From contig WPDH01000074.1 in the NCBI GenBank assembly GCA_019137255.1, forward strand, positions 434,001 through 498,000: DNA of 64,000 bases, read 5' to 3'. The notes below the pieces were generated by a model. That model searched no databases and was not told the DNA's origin. It saw only the letters and a program-made list of their open reading frames with translations. Position numbers and translations under genes: made by a program. The DNA is from Corinectria fuckeliana. Taxonomy: Eukaryota; Ascomycota; Sordariomycetes; Hypocreales; Nectriaceae. Of the stretch, positions 8,687-21,127 are shown piece by piece (position 1 is the stretch's first letter; each line of letters begins with the position of its first letter).

Positions 8687-11354
8687 ATGGGCGGATCAAA
8701 TCCAGACGGTTTGGTGCAACCCGGCTCTTCCACTCCAAGCCCTACGAAAAGGAAGCCTCGCCGAGGAACCAACTCAGCCGTCCAGAAGCGGCGTTGCGTC
8801 AGCACCGCTTGTGTTGCTTGTCGTAAACGAAGGTCGAAATGTGACGGTGCCATCCCCAGTTGTGCTGCATGCGCCAGCGTCTACGGCACCGAGTGCGTCT
8901 ATGATCCCAACTCGGATCATCGCCGCAAGGGCGTCTACCGGAAAAAGGTCGACAGTATGAAGGCTCGGGACTCAACTTTACAGATCCTCATCGAAGCAAT
9001 TATGAACGCCGACGAAGAAGACGTCCCAGATATTGTCAGCAGAATCCGGACATGTGACAGTCTAGACTCCATCGCTGAGCAAATTCTGAAGCAGCAACAG
9101 CAGCAGGAGAAGGAGAGTGAGGAGGCTAAGAACCTAGACCAAGCCGACGATCATGGCTCTACCGATCAACCTGTAGAGGGTGAAAGGGATCTTGCTCGGA
9201 AGATGGGAGAACTCAGACTTGAAAACGGTTCTGTTCGCTTCATTGGGGGAACTTCTCACCTCATCTATCTTGGAGACCCCCACCGCGAAGCGGACAGCGA
9301 TCCGAATCCCCAACAGATGGTCTATGGCGAGGACCCCATTTCGACCTGGACCCGTGTTACACAAGACACGGCACTAATCACCCACCTCATGAACATGTAC
9401 TTCGCTTGGCATTATCCTTACTTCACCACTCTTTCGAAAACCACGTTCTTCCGAGACTTCATGAAAGGTAAGGGGGGGCTGGGACGTGGCACCGCCTACT
9501 GCTCATCCCTCCTAGTCAACGCTATGCTCGCCCTTGGGTGTCACTTTACCAGCGTTGCCGGTGCCTACGGAACTGCAGGAGACAGTCGGACCAAGGGCGA
9601 TCATTTCTTCGCAGAGGCAAAGCGGCTTATTATCGAGAACGACGAATATGAGAAGCCACGCCTAGTCACCGTGCAAGCCTTGGCTCTGATGTCGGTCCGT
9701 GAAGCTGGTTGTGCCCGGGAGGCCAAAGGCTGGGTGTACAGTGGAATGAGCTTCCGCATGGCCGAAGACATTGGCTTGAACCTGGACGTTGGTGAACTCG
9801 ACAAGGAACGGATGAGCGATGACGAAATCGATGCAAGGCGAATCACCTTCTGGGGTTGTTATATGTTTGACAAGTGCTGGTCCAACTACCTCGGGAGACT
9901 CCCTCAAATCCCTAAAAAATCTTTCAATGTCTCCAAGGTCGACGTGTTCCCCGACGAGGATGCTCAGCCATGGTCACCCTATACCGATGGCGGGTTCGAC
10001 CAGTCTTCATCACAGCCTTCGAGAACCCGTGCTGTTGCACTGCAGCTATCGAAGCTATGCGAAATCAGCAGCGACTTGTTGGCTTTCTTCTACCATCCCA
10101 GCACGATTGGTCGTTCTAGCGGAAAATCTGTCGAGCTTAAGAAGCTCAGCGAACTACACCGCCGATTAGAAGAATGGCGAAAAGAGCTTCCCAATGAATT
10201 TGAGCCGAAGGATGAGCAGTTACCAAACGTTCTTCTCATGCAGTGAGTAAAGTCGATAATCATTGCTCAGCGCAAGACTAACAATGATTAGCATGTTTTT
10301 CCATCTACAGTACATCCACCTTTTCCGACCATTCCTAAAATACGTACCATCAGCATCGCCTCTGCCGCCTCATGTTTCTCCTCGTCGGATCTGTACTGCC
10401 AATGCCGTAGCCATCTCTAAGCTTCTGCGTCTATATAAAAAGCTTTGGAACCTACGTCAAATTTGCAATATTGCTGTATATATGGTGCACAGCGCTTGTA
10501 CCATACACTTGCTGAACCTACCAGAGAAGACTGCCCGGAGAGACATCTTTCACGGGGTCAAGCATCTTGAGGAGATAGCAGAAGACTGGCTGTGCGCAAG
10601 GCGGACGCTGAGCATACTCAGTGTCCTCGCCCGCAAGTGGAACTGTGAGCTTCCAGAGGATGCTGCTTTCGTCCTCCAGCGGGCGGACGAGAGATATGGA
10701 ACATATAGCACATCTGAAGTACCCTCCCCACTGTCACACACTGGCTCATCGCCTGTTTCGGATGGTGGCTTGGGGCTTCAAGCAGGTGGCGAGTACAGTC
10801 CTCTAACCCAATACACTCAGGCGCAACTCTCCCGAGGCACACAACCATCAGCCATCGGCAACCCTATGATGACAAGTGCCTCGCTTGCAAACGGGCCGCG
10901 CTCTCAGCAGCAAGTTATCCCTGGGGATGGTCAGCGTATGACTTATGGATCCGAGACCATGTCGGGATGGGGGTCTACACCTCCCACAACCGTGATGCCG
11001 TCCTACCAAACTTCTTTTACTCCGATAAGCCAAAACGGTATGACACCTAGCTCAGGACTGAACCCTTGCAGTAGTGGGCAGACGTCGTCGAGCAGAGGAA
11101 TTCAAATGGACGGCCAGGAGTGGTTCTTGAACGACAGTGTGCGATGGCACCAAAGCTTTGAGACTTGGCAGATGGCCAACAGCGGCCAAGACGCGTCCGT
11201 CTTCATGGTTGATGAGGGTGGGAACACGAGCACGTCCAACGCCAACAACCCGGAACATAACACCAGCATGCAGGCCGAGTCCGACCCTCTGGCTACATTT
11301 GACGGCTTAGGCGCGTCGCTGACAGGGGGCGGCTGGTTACCTAGCTTAGACTAG
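8687..11354 (+). CDS. Zn2Cys6 transcription factor, NirA-annotated type (2 exons)
   Basis: Join of 8687-10242 and 10292-11354 gives 872 aa. The ATG at 8687 is in good context (ACCATGG); earlier in-frame codons are not ATG. The zinc cluster is complete, with Cys42, 45, 52, 59, 62 and 70 (CVACRKRRSKC...CAACASVYGTEC). The linker YDPNSDHRRKGVYRKK resembles proteins often labelled nitrogen assimilation factor NirA in fungal genomes. A fungal-specific regulatory domain begins near MYFAWHYPYFTTLSKTTFF. The 49-bp intron (10243-10291) has a GACTAAC branch site and joins LLM to HMFFHLQYIHLFRPF. The C-terminus is Ser/Thr/Gln-rich, with a short acidic end that may activate. Whether this is the true nitrate regulator or a paralogue of unknown target cannot be decided here, so I give no symbol. 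Confidence 0.82.
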
Positions 11355-13582
11355 ACGCTTGCAGCCAAGTAGCATTTTTCTCGTATATATCACGTTGGCT
11401 AATGACCTGGGCTGTGACCTGGAGTTTTGAGGAGCGAGAAGGAAGGCGTTGGATATGATTAGAAAGTCGACTCTAGAACTGGAATACCCTGCTAGGTAGG
11501 TAGGTGGTCGTCGAGAGAAACAGTACGAACCGAGTTGTTGATGGGCTCTTATTGAGTCGCCTCTCAAACATTGGTGACAAAACACTACCGGGAAAGACTA
11601 TGCCTCGTTGCGCACATCTTCAGTGGCAATCTCTCCCTTGTATTAAGCACACGCTCCGTGTTCTACGGAAATTAGGAATGGTAATCATGCTAACGTCAGT
11701 CATATACGTAGACGAGCGGATGTGCTATACCGAATCTACAATAGCTAGAAACTACCCTCCATGGCAGCAAAGCCCTAAATAAAACAATTAACAAATCTGC
11801 ACAAGAGACGGTAATCACCTACTTGGTAAGATGCAACATGTCTGGTTAGGAGCCTTGCGCTGGCTCGTTTAGGTCAACGGTCATGTTAGTTAGTATATAG
11901 GCATGGAGTGACTCTGATCCCTACAAGTAAAGTAGTGACTGGGGAGAAATACCGAGGGCGGATGCCGTTGGTGGCAAATTCGCAGGTGCTTTCCCTGGTA
12001 AGTCGCTGTAAAATGCACTCACCGACGAGCTCACTAATGTAAGTAGGTCGTGGATGGGACAATATGTTGGTCCTAAACCAGCGTACGCCGAAATTATGTG
12101 ACATGAGCCCGGAACGGTCAATAGTCGAGACCCAAGAGCCATGAAGCGTCAAGGGACAGGGAAGCGGAAAATTGCATTGGGCAATGTATCCCCAAGTTTC
12201 TTCTTTCCCCATGATTGACATGGCGGGGAAGAGTGCATCAAGGTCAGCTCAGGTCAACGCCGGAGCATGGCTCTTGCAGAGCGTTCGGGCTGGGGCCACG
12301 TGGTGGAGGCTGGAGGGGAATGGAGGCAGATATCAAGCAGGTATGCAACGTTAAGAAAGGTCCATGACGGACAAGTCGGGATTCGATTGGTGTCGTGCAT
12401 TGGCTTTGGCTAGAGAAGGAAAGCTGACGAGTGGGGACCCGGCCCGGCCCCCCCGAGACACGCCAGAAGGGTCCCGGGGACATCAAACTGGGTGCCGCCA
12501 ACTCCGCTGGGCCTTCCATCGTAAAGTGCCGACTCGGGGACGCGGCGATTCCCATTCCAAGACTCACCCTGGCTGGGTCCAGGACGCCGAATGCTAGGAA
12601 GCCAAGATGAAAGGTGAGCATTTGAGCACGAGTCGAGCGGAAGGAGGGTGCAGCTTGAGCCGTTTGAGGAAGGGATGAGCAAACGGCCCCGAGGAAGCGC
12701 CTTCTAGACCACTGCCACCTACCTGAACCTGCCTAGGTAGGAAGGTAGCCTAGGTGCTTCCATTTCTACCAACCACCAGCCAAGGTACTTACTTCGTTGT
12801 AGCCCCCCCCCCCCCGCTCACTGGGCTAACATGAAAATCCGGGGAGAGAAATTAGGGTTGGGGTGCGATTCCCCACCCGCCTTGTCCATGTACTATCTAT
12901 GTACTACGAATAATTTTGCTAACCGCTGCAAAGGATCCGACACGTCATTGCCAGATTTCAAGTGATACAAGTAATACAAGTGATGGAGCCTACGTCAGCA
13001 TCATTGGCGGGCGAGGATGGCCCGAACCCCCCCGAAGTCTTTGGTCAATGCATCGGGGGAACGAGGCACACATCCCATCCAATTGCATCGCGCCTTGCGT
13101 CGTGTGGCGCGGCGGCACGGCGGCGGCAGAAGCAGCGCGTGCGTCGACGACCGTTGATGGCTTGATATCGTGGTTGCTATAGATGATTAGCCACGTGTGT
13201 CCGACGCCGACGTCCCCCATGATGTTCGAAATCGCTCTGAAGGACACACCTACGTTCTCGCCTTGTCCCGAATGAATGCCAGGTTCGCGAGGACGGCTCC
13301 GCGGCTCGACGCCACCTAGTCCCAGCAGACCCTGCATCTCGTTCGCTGGCCCTGAAGAATGAAGGGATTGTTCGCAGCCTCGCATCTTCACACCCTCACG
13401 CCGCTGCGGGCACAGAAGCCATCCCTTCGAAATTCGCCCATCTCTACTCCGTACCCCAGGTAGGTGCGGTGCCCCAGAAAGAGCAGGGGCTGGACCCTCT
13501 TGGCCCGCATCCATCGGAAGCAGCTGACGCGATGTCGTCGGGATTTCGGCGCCCTCTCCTTCTCCACCTCGGCCCCCCTTGG

Positions 13583-13609
13583 GATGGATGGATGATGATG
13601 GATGGATGG
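13583..13609. repeat. GATG/GGAT simple repeat
   Basis: An imperfect run of GATGGATG and GATGATG units; a microsatellite in non-coding DNA. Confidence 0.8.
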
Positions 13610-13854
13610 GTCCGACCAAAAAACTTGGATCCTCGGAGCACATCTCACCCTCGACCCAAAAACGAAGACAATCCGGTAGAGCAGCAGCCGTCTTGCAAGC
13701 CATGGAGAACCCCAGGTCTGCGCGGATCAATACGACCCATCACTATCAGGACCTTCGTCCCCCGTTTCTGCGCCGTCCGGGTTGCCACCACCCCATGTTA
13801 TTAACCTCCACATTCACCACCTCCGCATCTGCCCACCAACCCACCTTCGGCGGC

Positions 13855-13883
13855 ACCTAGCTTGAAAGCCGCTTAAGCTAGGT
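13855..13883. repeat. Short hairpin with 9-bp perfect arms (ACCTAGCTT / AAGCTAGGT)
   Basis: The arms ACCTAGCTT and AAGCTAGGT are exact reverse complements separated by 11 bases. One of several similar CTAGGT-containing hairpins in intergenic DNA here. Confidence 0.75.
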
Positions 13884-15190
13884 ACTCACCAATAAGCGAC
13901 CCATTCATCTGTAGGTGACAGCAGTCTAGTATTCGGGGCCCCTGGAGCCTGGTCACGAGCTGTTGTTGGAGCTGCTCCGGAGAAAAAAAAAAGGTCGTCT
14001 CTCCCCCTCGTCCAACCCGCCATCACCCGTCGCACAGCCCCCGTATATGTGCGCCTCCCGGTACAGAAACCGCCGTCATACTGCGCGCGCTCTTCATCCC
14101 CTCGACTCAATCAATGATTGCAGCGCTTCGAAGACCAAGTTCCAGCGTCTTGTCTATGCATTCATCAGGGAACTGCGACTCAAGTTCGCCTCGGACAACT
14201 ACGTCGACACCCGAGTCGGGGGACTGAACACCCGCTCATCTGACCGGTCTGGCCTGTCATCTTTCACCTCACCTCACCTCACCTCGATCGTCCTGTGCTT
14301 GCTGTCCTGGATCGACTCCTGAACAGCCGCTTGCTCACCTTGAGATCTCAACATCCCCCGTCTTTGCTCAGCAAATAACATAGCGACGACAAAGACGGCG
14401 ACTCTGACACAACTGTCAACTGCTCCGTCTTGGCCTTGGCTACAGTGTGAACCGACGGCAACGACTAGCAGTTCAAAGTTGGTTTGGTGGACAACGAACC
14501 TGGTTTAGTGTCAACAGCGCCTCCCACAAGCAGCGAAGATCTTTGATCGGCAACGTGGTAAGTGTAGCTACTCGATACATCGTCTCAACCTCACTTCTTC
14601 TCCCCATCACCTCGATCTCATGCACCCCTTCGCCACAACTGCCCCGGCAAGACCTGGCACGACCAGCCCTTGAACTGGATTTCTGGTATCACACTACTGT
14701 CACGTTCTCGAAATCACCAAGTCACTCATAAGTCAGTACACCGTCTCCTCCTTCGCCGATTCCGTGCCGCCTGGTTACTGTCAGTGTTGATCTTACGCTG
14801 TTGCGACCCAACTTCTATTGGTGCGCGACGTGCCTCAGACTTGGCCCCCTGTCCCGTTTCCACTCTTCCCCGCAAACATTCACTTCTGCCCAGAAGTTAA
14901 GCTGAGCCCTTTCACTTTAGGTCTTGTCACAGTCTTACCTGCCATTGCCCTCGGTCACAGCTGTGATGCTTCAGGCCTGACGCCCAAGCCTCTAGATCGG
15001 GGGTACTTGTCTTGTCCGCTGTCTCTCATATATATGAAGCTGACCTCGATTAGATCTTAATTGGGGTTTGTTCTGGTTTTCATGACCTCTATCAGTCCTC
15101 TGATCCCATCCCCGAGATCAAACGAGCTTCTATTGTCACCGCCAAAACCCCGGTCTTATACACGGCACGGCAAGCAACACGTCCGACAAA

Positions 15191-18138
15191 ATGCTATCCA
15201 ACCCACTTCACCGCTTCTCTCCCTACCAGAATATCTCCTCTTCTGACGTCGCACCTGGTGGGCATGACACGCAGCCCCGAACGCAAACCAACGGGCTCGA
15301 GACATTGGGACAGGGCTCGCAGTACCCTATTCAACATGTCCCTCAACCGGCCAGTGTTCCAAATCACCATCTAGCCAGAGCTGGTCCACCGACGAAGCAT
15401 CGACAGCATCCATATGGACCCAACCCTCGAACATCGGGAGCTTCCGGTCCTGTTAGAAGGAGAATTAGCCGAGCTTGCGACCAGTGTAACCAGCTACGCA
15501 CCAAATGCGACGGTCAACATCCCTGTGCCCACTGCATCGGTAGGTTTCAAAGCCATCGGTTATGATGCGACTGCTGACCAGGGTAGAATTTGATCTTGGA
15601 TGTGAATACATCCGGGAGAGAAAGAAACGGGGGAAGGCTTCAAGAAAAGAGTTAGCCCAACAAGCGGCAGCCCAAGCTGCAGCCACGGGGCATAGCAGCC
15701 ACCCCGACAGTTCCGGGGCCGAGGGTAGTCAATCCAACGACAACGGAAACGAGAGTTTGCCCATGCACGGATCTTCACAGCAGAGCGTCACCGAAGGACA
15801 CCGCAGTCTGAGCGACAAGACTGTCAACGACCGCAGCGATGATGCCATGCCACCAACTCAGGGGTTGGAGGGTCTCAACAGGCTTGGTGAAATACACGAC
15901 CAAACTCATCTAGCAGGCCACCCCGACCTCGACTCGGAACAACTGGAGAACCCCGTGGGCATCGACCTGGACGGTTTTGGAGCGGTACCACACCCCTATG
16001 ATGCTCAGGGGCTGGATGGCCCCGGCTTGAGCCACCAGACGTACGCCGCCCATGGGCGTGGCAGCATATCCAACTATCCCGACCTATCGTACGCAATGGC
16101 GGCCCAGCCGAGCCCACCAAACTTCTCTAACAGCACGGCATTTCGCATGGGAAACAGTCCCCTTGGATATCAGATGGGAGGTGGAACCCCGCCTGGCTGG
16201 GGCCTCTCCATGGCTTCGCCTCCGGCTCAATTCCAGCCACACATCGCCCAACCCAACTTTGGCACCTCCAAACTTCGATACCCCGTCCTCGAGCCTATTG
16301 TTCCCCATCTCGCCAACATCTTTCCAGTTTCTATAGCTTGCGACCTCGTGGATCTGTACTTTTCGTCGTCGTCGTCGGCGCAAATGCATCCCATGTCGCC
16401 CTATGTCTTGGGATTCCTCTTTCGTAAGAGATCGTTTCTTCATCCCACCAAACCAAGACACTGTCAACCTGCGCTACTCGCAAGTATGCTATGGGTAGCC
16501 GCGCAGACGAGCGACACTCCGTTCCTTGCCAGCGCCCCCTCGGCCCGTGCCAAGACCTGCCAGAAGCTTTTGGAGTTAACAGTATGTCTTCTAAAGCCCC
16601 TCATCCACACGACTGCGGGCGATGCTCCTAGCCCTATTGCGGATGGCGTCGCTCTCGGTGGTCTCGGCGTGGCGATGCCCGGGTCCATCAGCTTGGATGC
16701 CCTGACCGGGGAGTCTGGGCCTTTCGGTGCTGCAGGCTGTCTCGATGATGTGATCACCTACATACACTTGGCAGTCGTGGTGTCGGCAAGCGAGTACAAG
16801 GGCGCGAGTCTGAGATGGTGGAACGCCGCTTGGTCTCTCGCCCGCGAACTGAAGCTTGGACGAGAACTACCGCTCAGCACGCCCCAAGTCGCCCACGACC
16901 GAAATAATGTGGACGACGAGGCGACTGACGAGCATGACCTTCATCGCAACAACACGGGGTACGTCACAGAGGAAGAGCGAGAGGAGAGACGCAGAATATG
17001 GTGGCTTGTCTACGTCGTGGATAGACACCTGGCACTCTGCTACAACCGCCCTCTGTTTCTTCTTGACATTGAATGCGATGGTCTTTTGCAGCCTATGGAT
17101 GACAATGCCTGGCAGAGCGGCAATTTTGGACACTTCCCCAATGCCAACACAGACCCGAGTCTCCTCCACTCGGTTTCAGAAGGGTTTTCTGCCGACGATC
17201 TGCGAGGCCGGGGGCCGCAATTCCAATGCCGCGGCCACAGCATTTTCGGATACTTTTTGCCTCTCATGACCATTCTAGGCGAAGTCGTCGACTTGCATCA
17301 TGCCAGGAACCATCCCCGATTCGGCGTTGGCTTTCGCCTAGGTCATGAATGGGAGGCACAAACGGCAGAGATTTCTCACCACCTGGAGATGTACGAGCAG
17401 AGCTTACAGACGTTCGAGCATAAGAATCGGGGAGCAGGAGATGACAAGGCCGACCCGTGCCTGAATGAGACGGGCGATCTCCAGGGGTCAGTGGACATGG
17501 GCACGCCTTCGGTGCACTCGGTGCGTACCAACGGATCTAATCGTTTGACGGAGAGCGACATTCAGACTCGCATTGTTATTGCATACGGCACTCACGTTAT
17601 GCATGTTCTGCACATTTTGCTCGCAGGCAAATGGGACCCCATCAATCTCCTTGACGACGAGGACCTCTGGATCTCCTCGCAGGGGTTCATCACGGCCACT
17701 AGCCATGCAGTGGCGGCCGCCGAAGCAATCAATCAGATTCTGGAATTCGATCCCGGGCTAGAGTTTATGCCCTTTTTCTTCGGCATCTACTTGCTCCAAG
17801 GGTCGTTTCTTTTACTGTTGATCGCGGACAAGCTGCAGTCGGAAGCGTCGCCAAGTGTGGCCAAGGCGTGTGAGACTATTGTCCGAGCACACGAAGCGTG
17901 CGTGGTGACGCTCAACACTGAGTACCAGGTAGATTGACATTCTCCTGAACCCGCTCGGGCACCGGGCTCTTGAGCGAAGCTAACATGTCTGCAGCGGAAA
18001 TTCAGCAAAGTCATGAGAAGCGCCCTAGCTCAGGTCCGTGGGCGCGTGCCCGAGGATCTAGGGGAGCAGCAGCAACGGCGACGGGAGCTTTTGGCGTTAT
18101 ATCGATGGACCGGGGATGGGACGGGCCTTGCCTTATAG
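15191..18138 (+). CDS. xlnR: XlnR/XYR1-type Zn2Cys6 activator of xylanase and cellulase genes (3 exons)
   Basis: Join of 15191-15539, 15587-17928 and 17995-18138 gives 944 aa, the usual length for XlnR/XYR1/XLR-1. It is the nuclear activator of xylanolytic and, in many species, cellulolytic and pentose-catabolism genes. The zinc cluster RRRISRACDQCNQLRTKC...CAHCI-EFDLGC (Cys96, 99, 106, 112, 115, 122) is split by intron 1 between Ile116 and Glu117, with the codon of Glu117 divided. It is followed by the hallmark YIRERKKRGKASRKEL. The middle homology region includes RREERRRIWWLVYVVDRHLALCYNRPL-type sequence. Intron 2 (17929-17994) has a GCTAAC branch site and joins HEACVVTLNTEYQ to RKFSKVMRSALAQVRG, ending in the typical LYRWTGDGTGLAL. 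All motifs are intact, so the gene looks functional. It is preceded by a long pyrimidine-rich leader. Confidence 0.95.
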
Positions 18139-18762
18139 TCCAGTCCTACAGCCCAGAACGCTGGATGTGGACAGACGAAGCAAAGGCGCATACGGCATCT
18201 TCCCGTTTCGGATAGGGAAAAGGCGGGTTGTCGATTCTTAGCGAGTTGAGCATGGTAGCGGCGGCGTCCGCGGTTGGGACGAGACCAAGGCAGGCAAGGA
18301 AGGCATCTAGCGACTTGAGGAGACGGAAAGTGATCAGGCATATGGCGCAGGGCTATCTTGGCGAATCCACGCGGGCCGCCGTGTGGCTCAGGGTTATGCG
18401 GCGAATAGCTTTGTACAAGTGCTTGGAGCACGGCTGCTCGGACATGATACACGAGGAATGAGAAACGGCAAGATTTCAACACGATGACGAGCGGATGCAA
18501 CGGGCCCTGATTCATCGAGGCCAAACGTCCGGTTCATGCCATCACTGCTTGCCTTGCCGCCACCGTGTCACGGCGTTACAGAGGAGCAAGGGCGGGCTCG
18601 GGCCGAAGCGGAGGAGTCCGCAATTGTCGTCGAAATAGGGTTTCCTCGTGGCTTGACGCAGTCCGACGTCCCTTTGGCATTCTCGTGCCGGGGGTGAATG
18701 GTTTTGGCCAGCGCACGTGGAGAGGAGAAGCCTCTTTAGGGTTGAGGGTACACGACAGGCGG

Positions 18763-18796
18763 CAACAGCAGCAGCAACAGCAACAGCAACAACAAC
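18763..18796. repeat. CAG/CAA microsatellite
   Basis: An imperfect run of CAACAGCAG units in non-coding sequence; it would read as polyglutamine on plus but lies in no supported gene. Confidence 0.8.
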
Positions 18797-18820
18797 CCAT
18801 TTGGATTGTAGCCCATGTGC

Positions 18821-18903
18821 TTCGTTGTGCTGTTCTGTACTGTGCTGTGATATGCTGTACTTTGCTGTGCTGTGCTGTGCTGTGTTGTGTTGTGTTGTGT
18901 TGC
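18821..18903. repeat. Imperfect TGTGC/TGTGT pentanucleotide array
   Basis: Units TGTGC degenerate at the left and give way to four TGTGT units at the right. This is a pentanucleotide microsatellite; similar shorter TGTGC runs occur near 47340-47370. Confidence 0.8.
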
Positions 18904-19730
18904 ACAGGACGGGTGACGTTGAGAGTAACTGAGAGAAAAGGGGATGTTCCTGAACAGAGAGGGAGGGCTTGTCGCCGTTGCAGCCCGGTCTCTCCCCATC
19001 TCGCAGTCACCGAGCCCCAAGCAACTCACCTACCTACCTACCTATACAGCCTAGGAACTAACTTGCTTCCCTTCATCGCCGTGCCAGAAGGAGTGAATAC
19101 CTGCGCCAACCCGCCAAAGCCTCACATCACATCACAGCTCGCACAAACGTTAGAAAGAAAAAAAGAAGAAGAGGAAAAAAAACATTACATGGCCTAGACC
19201 GCCCCGCTGACTGCCGCCGTCACTTGACAAGCTCCCCCCGAGGTTGGGACGTGGAGGTGAATCACCGCTCCCTCTCCTCGCCGTCATCCCCGAAGCGGAA
19301 AACGCAGCTGTTCTCGCGCTTGTCGAACCCGCCCGCCATTCACAGCACAATAAGCTGCACTCTGCCTATTAATTCGGCGCGACTCAGCGCTGGGCGCGCT
19401 TTCACACCTCTCTGGGGAGGGCTTTTGCTATTGTTCTCTTTGGCTTCGTCCCGGAACGAACTTGCTCGGACTCGTCGTTTCAACTTCACCTCGTCTTTCT
19501 CAACACCCTCTCCTTTTCTCAAGTCTCTTCATCACTCATCTTTTTTCTTCTCCCTTCACAGCACCAATCGCTTTCGAGCAAACGTTGAGTCAGTACAAAC
19601 ATCCTGGTGCAGCTGTTGGTTTTCTCTCTCTCGCTCTCTCTTTCACCAACCCCGCCTCGGCCAATCAACGTCGACACTGGTCGTCTGATACAAACCTCAC
19701 CTAGCCTACCAAACAACTCTTGCCGTTGCC

Positions 19731-20778
19731 ATGATGAGATCACAACGCGAGAAGAAACGCCCTTGCTATGCCGAGAGTCCAAGCCCAGACGACGATCAAT
19801 ATAACGTCACAAGTCCAGACTCCGCCATGACCTCAACCGAGCCCCAGCGAAAGCGAACCCGGCTGTTCGATGAATCCCCAGCTCAGCAACTCAGCTACCG
19901 CCTCGCCGGCGGCTTGTCTTTAGCTCTGCCCCAGCCAGCCGCCACACCTTCACCCTTCAGCGTCTCTCCCAACAACAACAGCAACAACATAGCCGCCCAA
20001 CCGTCACCATCGTCAGCTGCCCCGCAAGCGTCCAGCGCCCAGGTCAAGCGTTGCATCGGGGCCCATGTCCGCCTCGGCGGCTACTCTCTCGAGGCCGCGC
20101 GACTCGTCCTTCCCGCCAATCTCCAGCCCATAGAGATGCGCTGCCGTGCGGCCGAGATCGAGCGAGAGCACGCCTACCAGATGGCCAACCCCCCTGCTCT
20201 CCCCGAATCCACCATCGCAGACCTCCCGGAAAAGCCTCCGTCTGAGCCCTGGCGCAAGTTTCCCGACAACGTGACCCCCGAGCAGAGAAAGGCCATCGAG
20301 GCCGAGAACAACCGAATCGCGACTACGAACCAGCGGATCGAGCGAGAGCGCAACAACCAGGCCGCCAAAAAGTCCCGCCAGAAGCGCTTGGAGGCGCTCG
20401 AAAACACGCGGCGCATCCTGAACGACCGCGCAGCTGAGTGCCACTGGTGGCGCCTGCGGGCCATGACGCTGGGGGCCACGGCGAGCGAGTGGGATAACGT
20501 GCCCAAGGATATCAAAGACGGCATGGTCAAGGAGATCGATGGCCGTGTTCAGCTGGTCGATAAGCAGTATGAAGAGAACCGAAAACAGCATGAAACGAGA
20601 AAGCGAACGGAGAGGAACAAGGCTCGCGCGGTACGTTGCTCCGGGATCAAGCTAGTTTCCCCTGAAAAGGGGGGAGTTGAGCGAGATGTGTCTGTTTCTG
20701 GTCTGAGACTAACTTGCTTGGTGAAAACAGGCCGTGAAAGAGAACCGAGAGGCTTCGTTGGGGCTGATGGATTTCTGA
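19731..20778 (+). CDS. bZIP-like transcription factor of unknown target (2 exons)
   Basis: Join of 19731-20630 and 20731-20778 gives 315 aa. Residues about 203-220 form a bZIP-type basic region (RERNNQAAKKSRQKR) with the conserved Asn and Ser-Arg spacing. It runs into a short leucine-containing helix (LEALENTRRILNDRA), which then carries two tryptophans and so is not a long classical zipper. The N-terminal third is Ser/Pro/Gln-rich and disordered, and a moderately conserved-looking stretch (HVRLGGYSLEAARLVLP) lies near residue 112. The 100-bp intron starts GTACGT and ends AAACAG, and the last exon (AVKENREASLGLMDF) is only 15 codons. Nuclear location is inferred. A second ATG immediately follows the first. 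No named orthologue is recognised. Confidence 0.8.
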
Positions 20779-21127
20779 GAGTGTTAAATATGGAACTGAG
20801 ATGGGTGGGAGGAGTGGTGCTGCTGAAGATGAGACTGTGGAGCCATCCGTGGTGATGAATGAGAGAATGGTAATTGAAAGTGGTATCAAAAAAAGGAGCT
20901 ATCAGTATGCGCCCCATCAAGTCTCCCAAAGTAACATGTGCCCACAAGAGACGACGATGATGTTATCATCCGTTTTCACAGCCGCCGTTCCTTGCGCTGC
21001 AATTTCCACAGCGCATAAAGACATCACCAAGTAACTTGGTTTCCCCCTCTTGTACCTTAGTCCTTTGAGTTTTGCTAGCCTAACATTCGACAACTTACTC
21101 GCCATTTGAGAGACGGTGATGCCTCGT
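20779..21127. other. Convergent 3' flanks
   Basis: Shared 3' region of the plus-strand bZIP gene and the minus-strand MARVEL-type gene. No reading frame or RNA gene seen. Confidence 0.5.

Larger units (their letters stand above)
11355..15190. other. Long non-coding region upstream of xlnR
   Basis: About 3.8 kb without a supported gene. It contains the 3' flank of the Zn2Cys6 gene, a poly-C run near 12806, CCTAGG/TACC-type words near 12731-12755, a GATG-type simple repeat and a short hairpin. From about 14000 onward it is pyrimidine-rich, as expected for the promoter and long leader of xlnR. The frames present are short, out of context, and look like chance. Confidence 0.6.
18139..19730. other. 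Intergenic region xlnR to bZIP gene, with simple repeats
   Basis: About 1.6 kb holding the xlnR 3' flank, two microsatellites and, from about 19200, a pyrimidine-rich stretch that looks like the promoter and leader of the bZIP gene. Frames on both strands are low-complexity products of the repeats. Confidence 0.6.

Noticed and set aside
12990..13730. 246-codon minus-strand frame
   Set aside because: Runs across a GATG microsatellite and other simple sequence; no recognisable motif and no splice context.
18576..19197. Frames with polyglutamine or polycysteine runs on both strands
   Set aside because: Products of the CAG and TGTGC microsatellites; no flanking coding signal.
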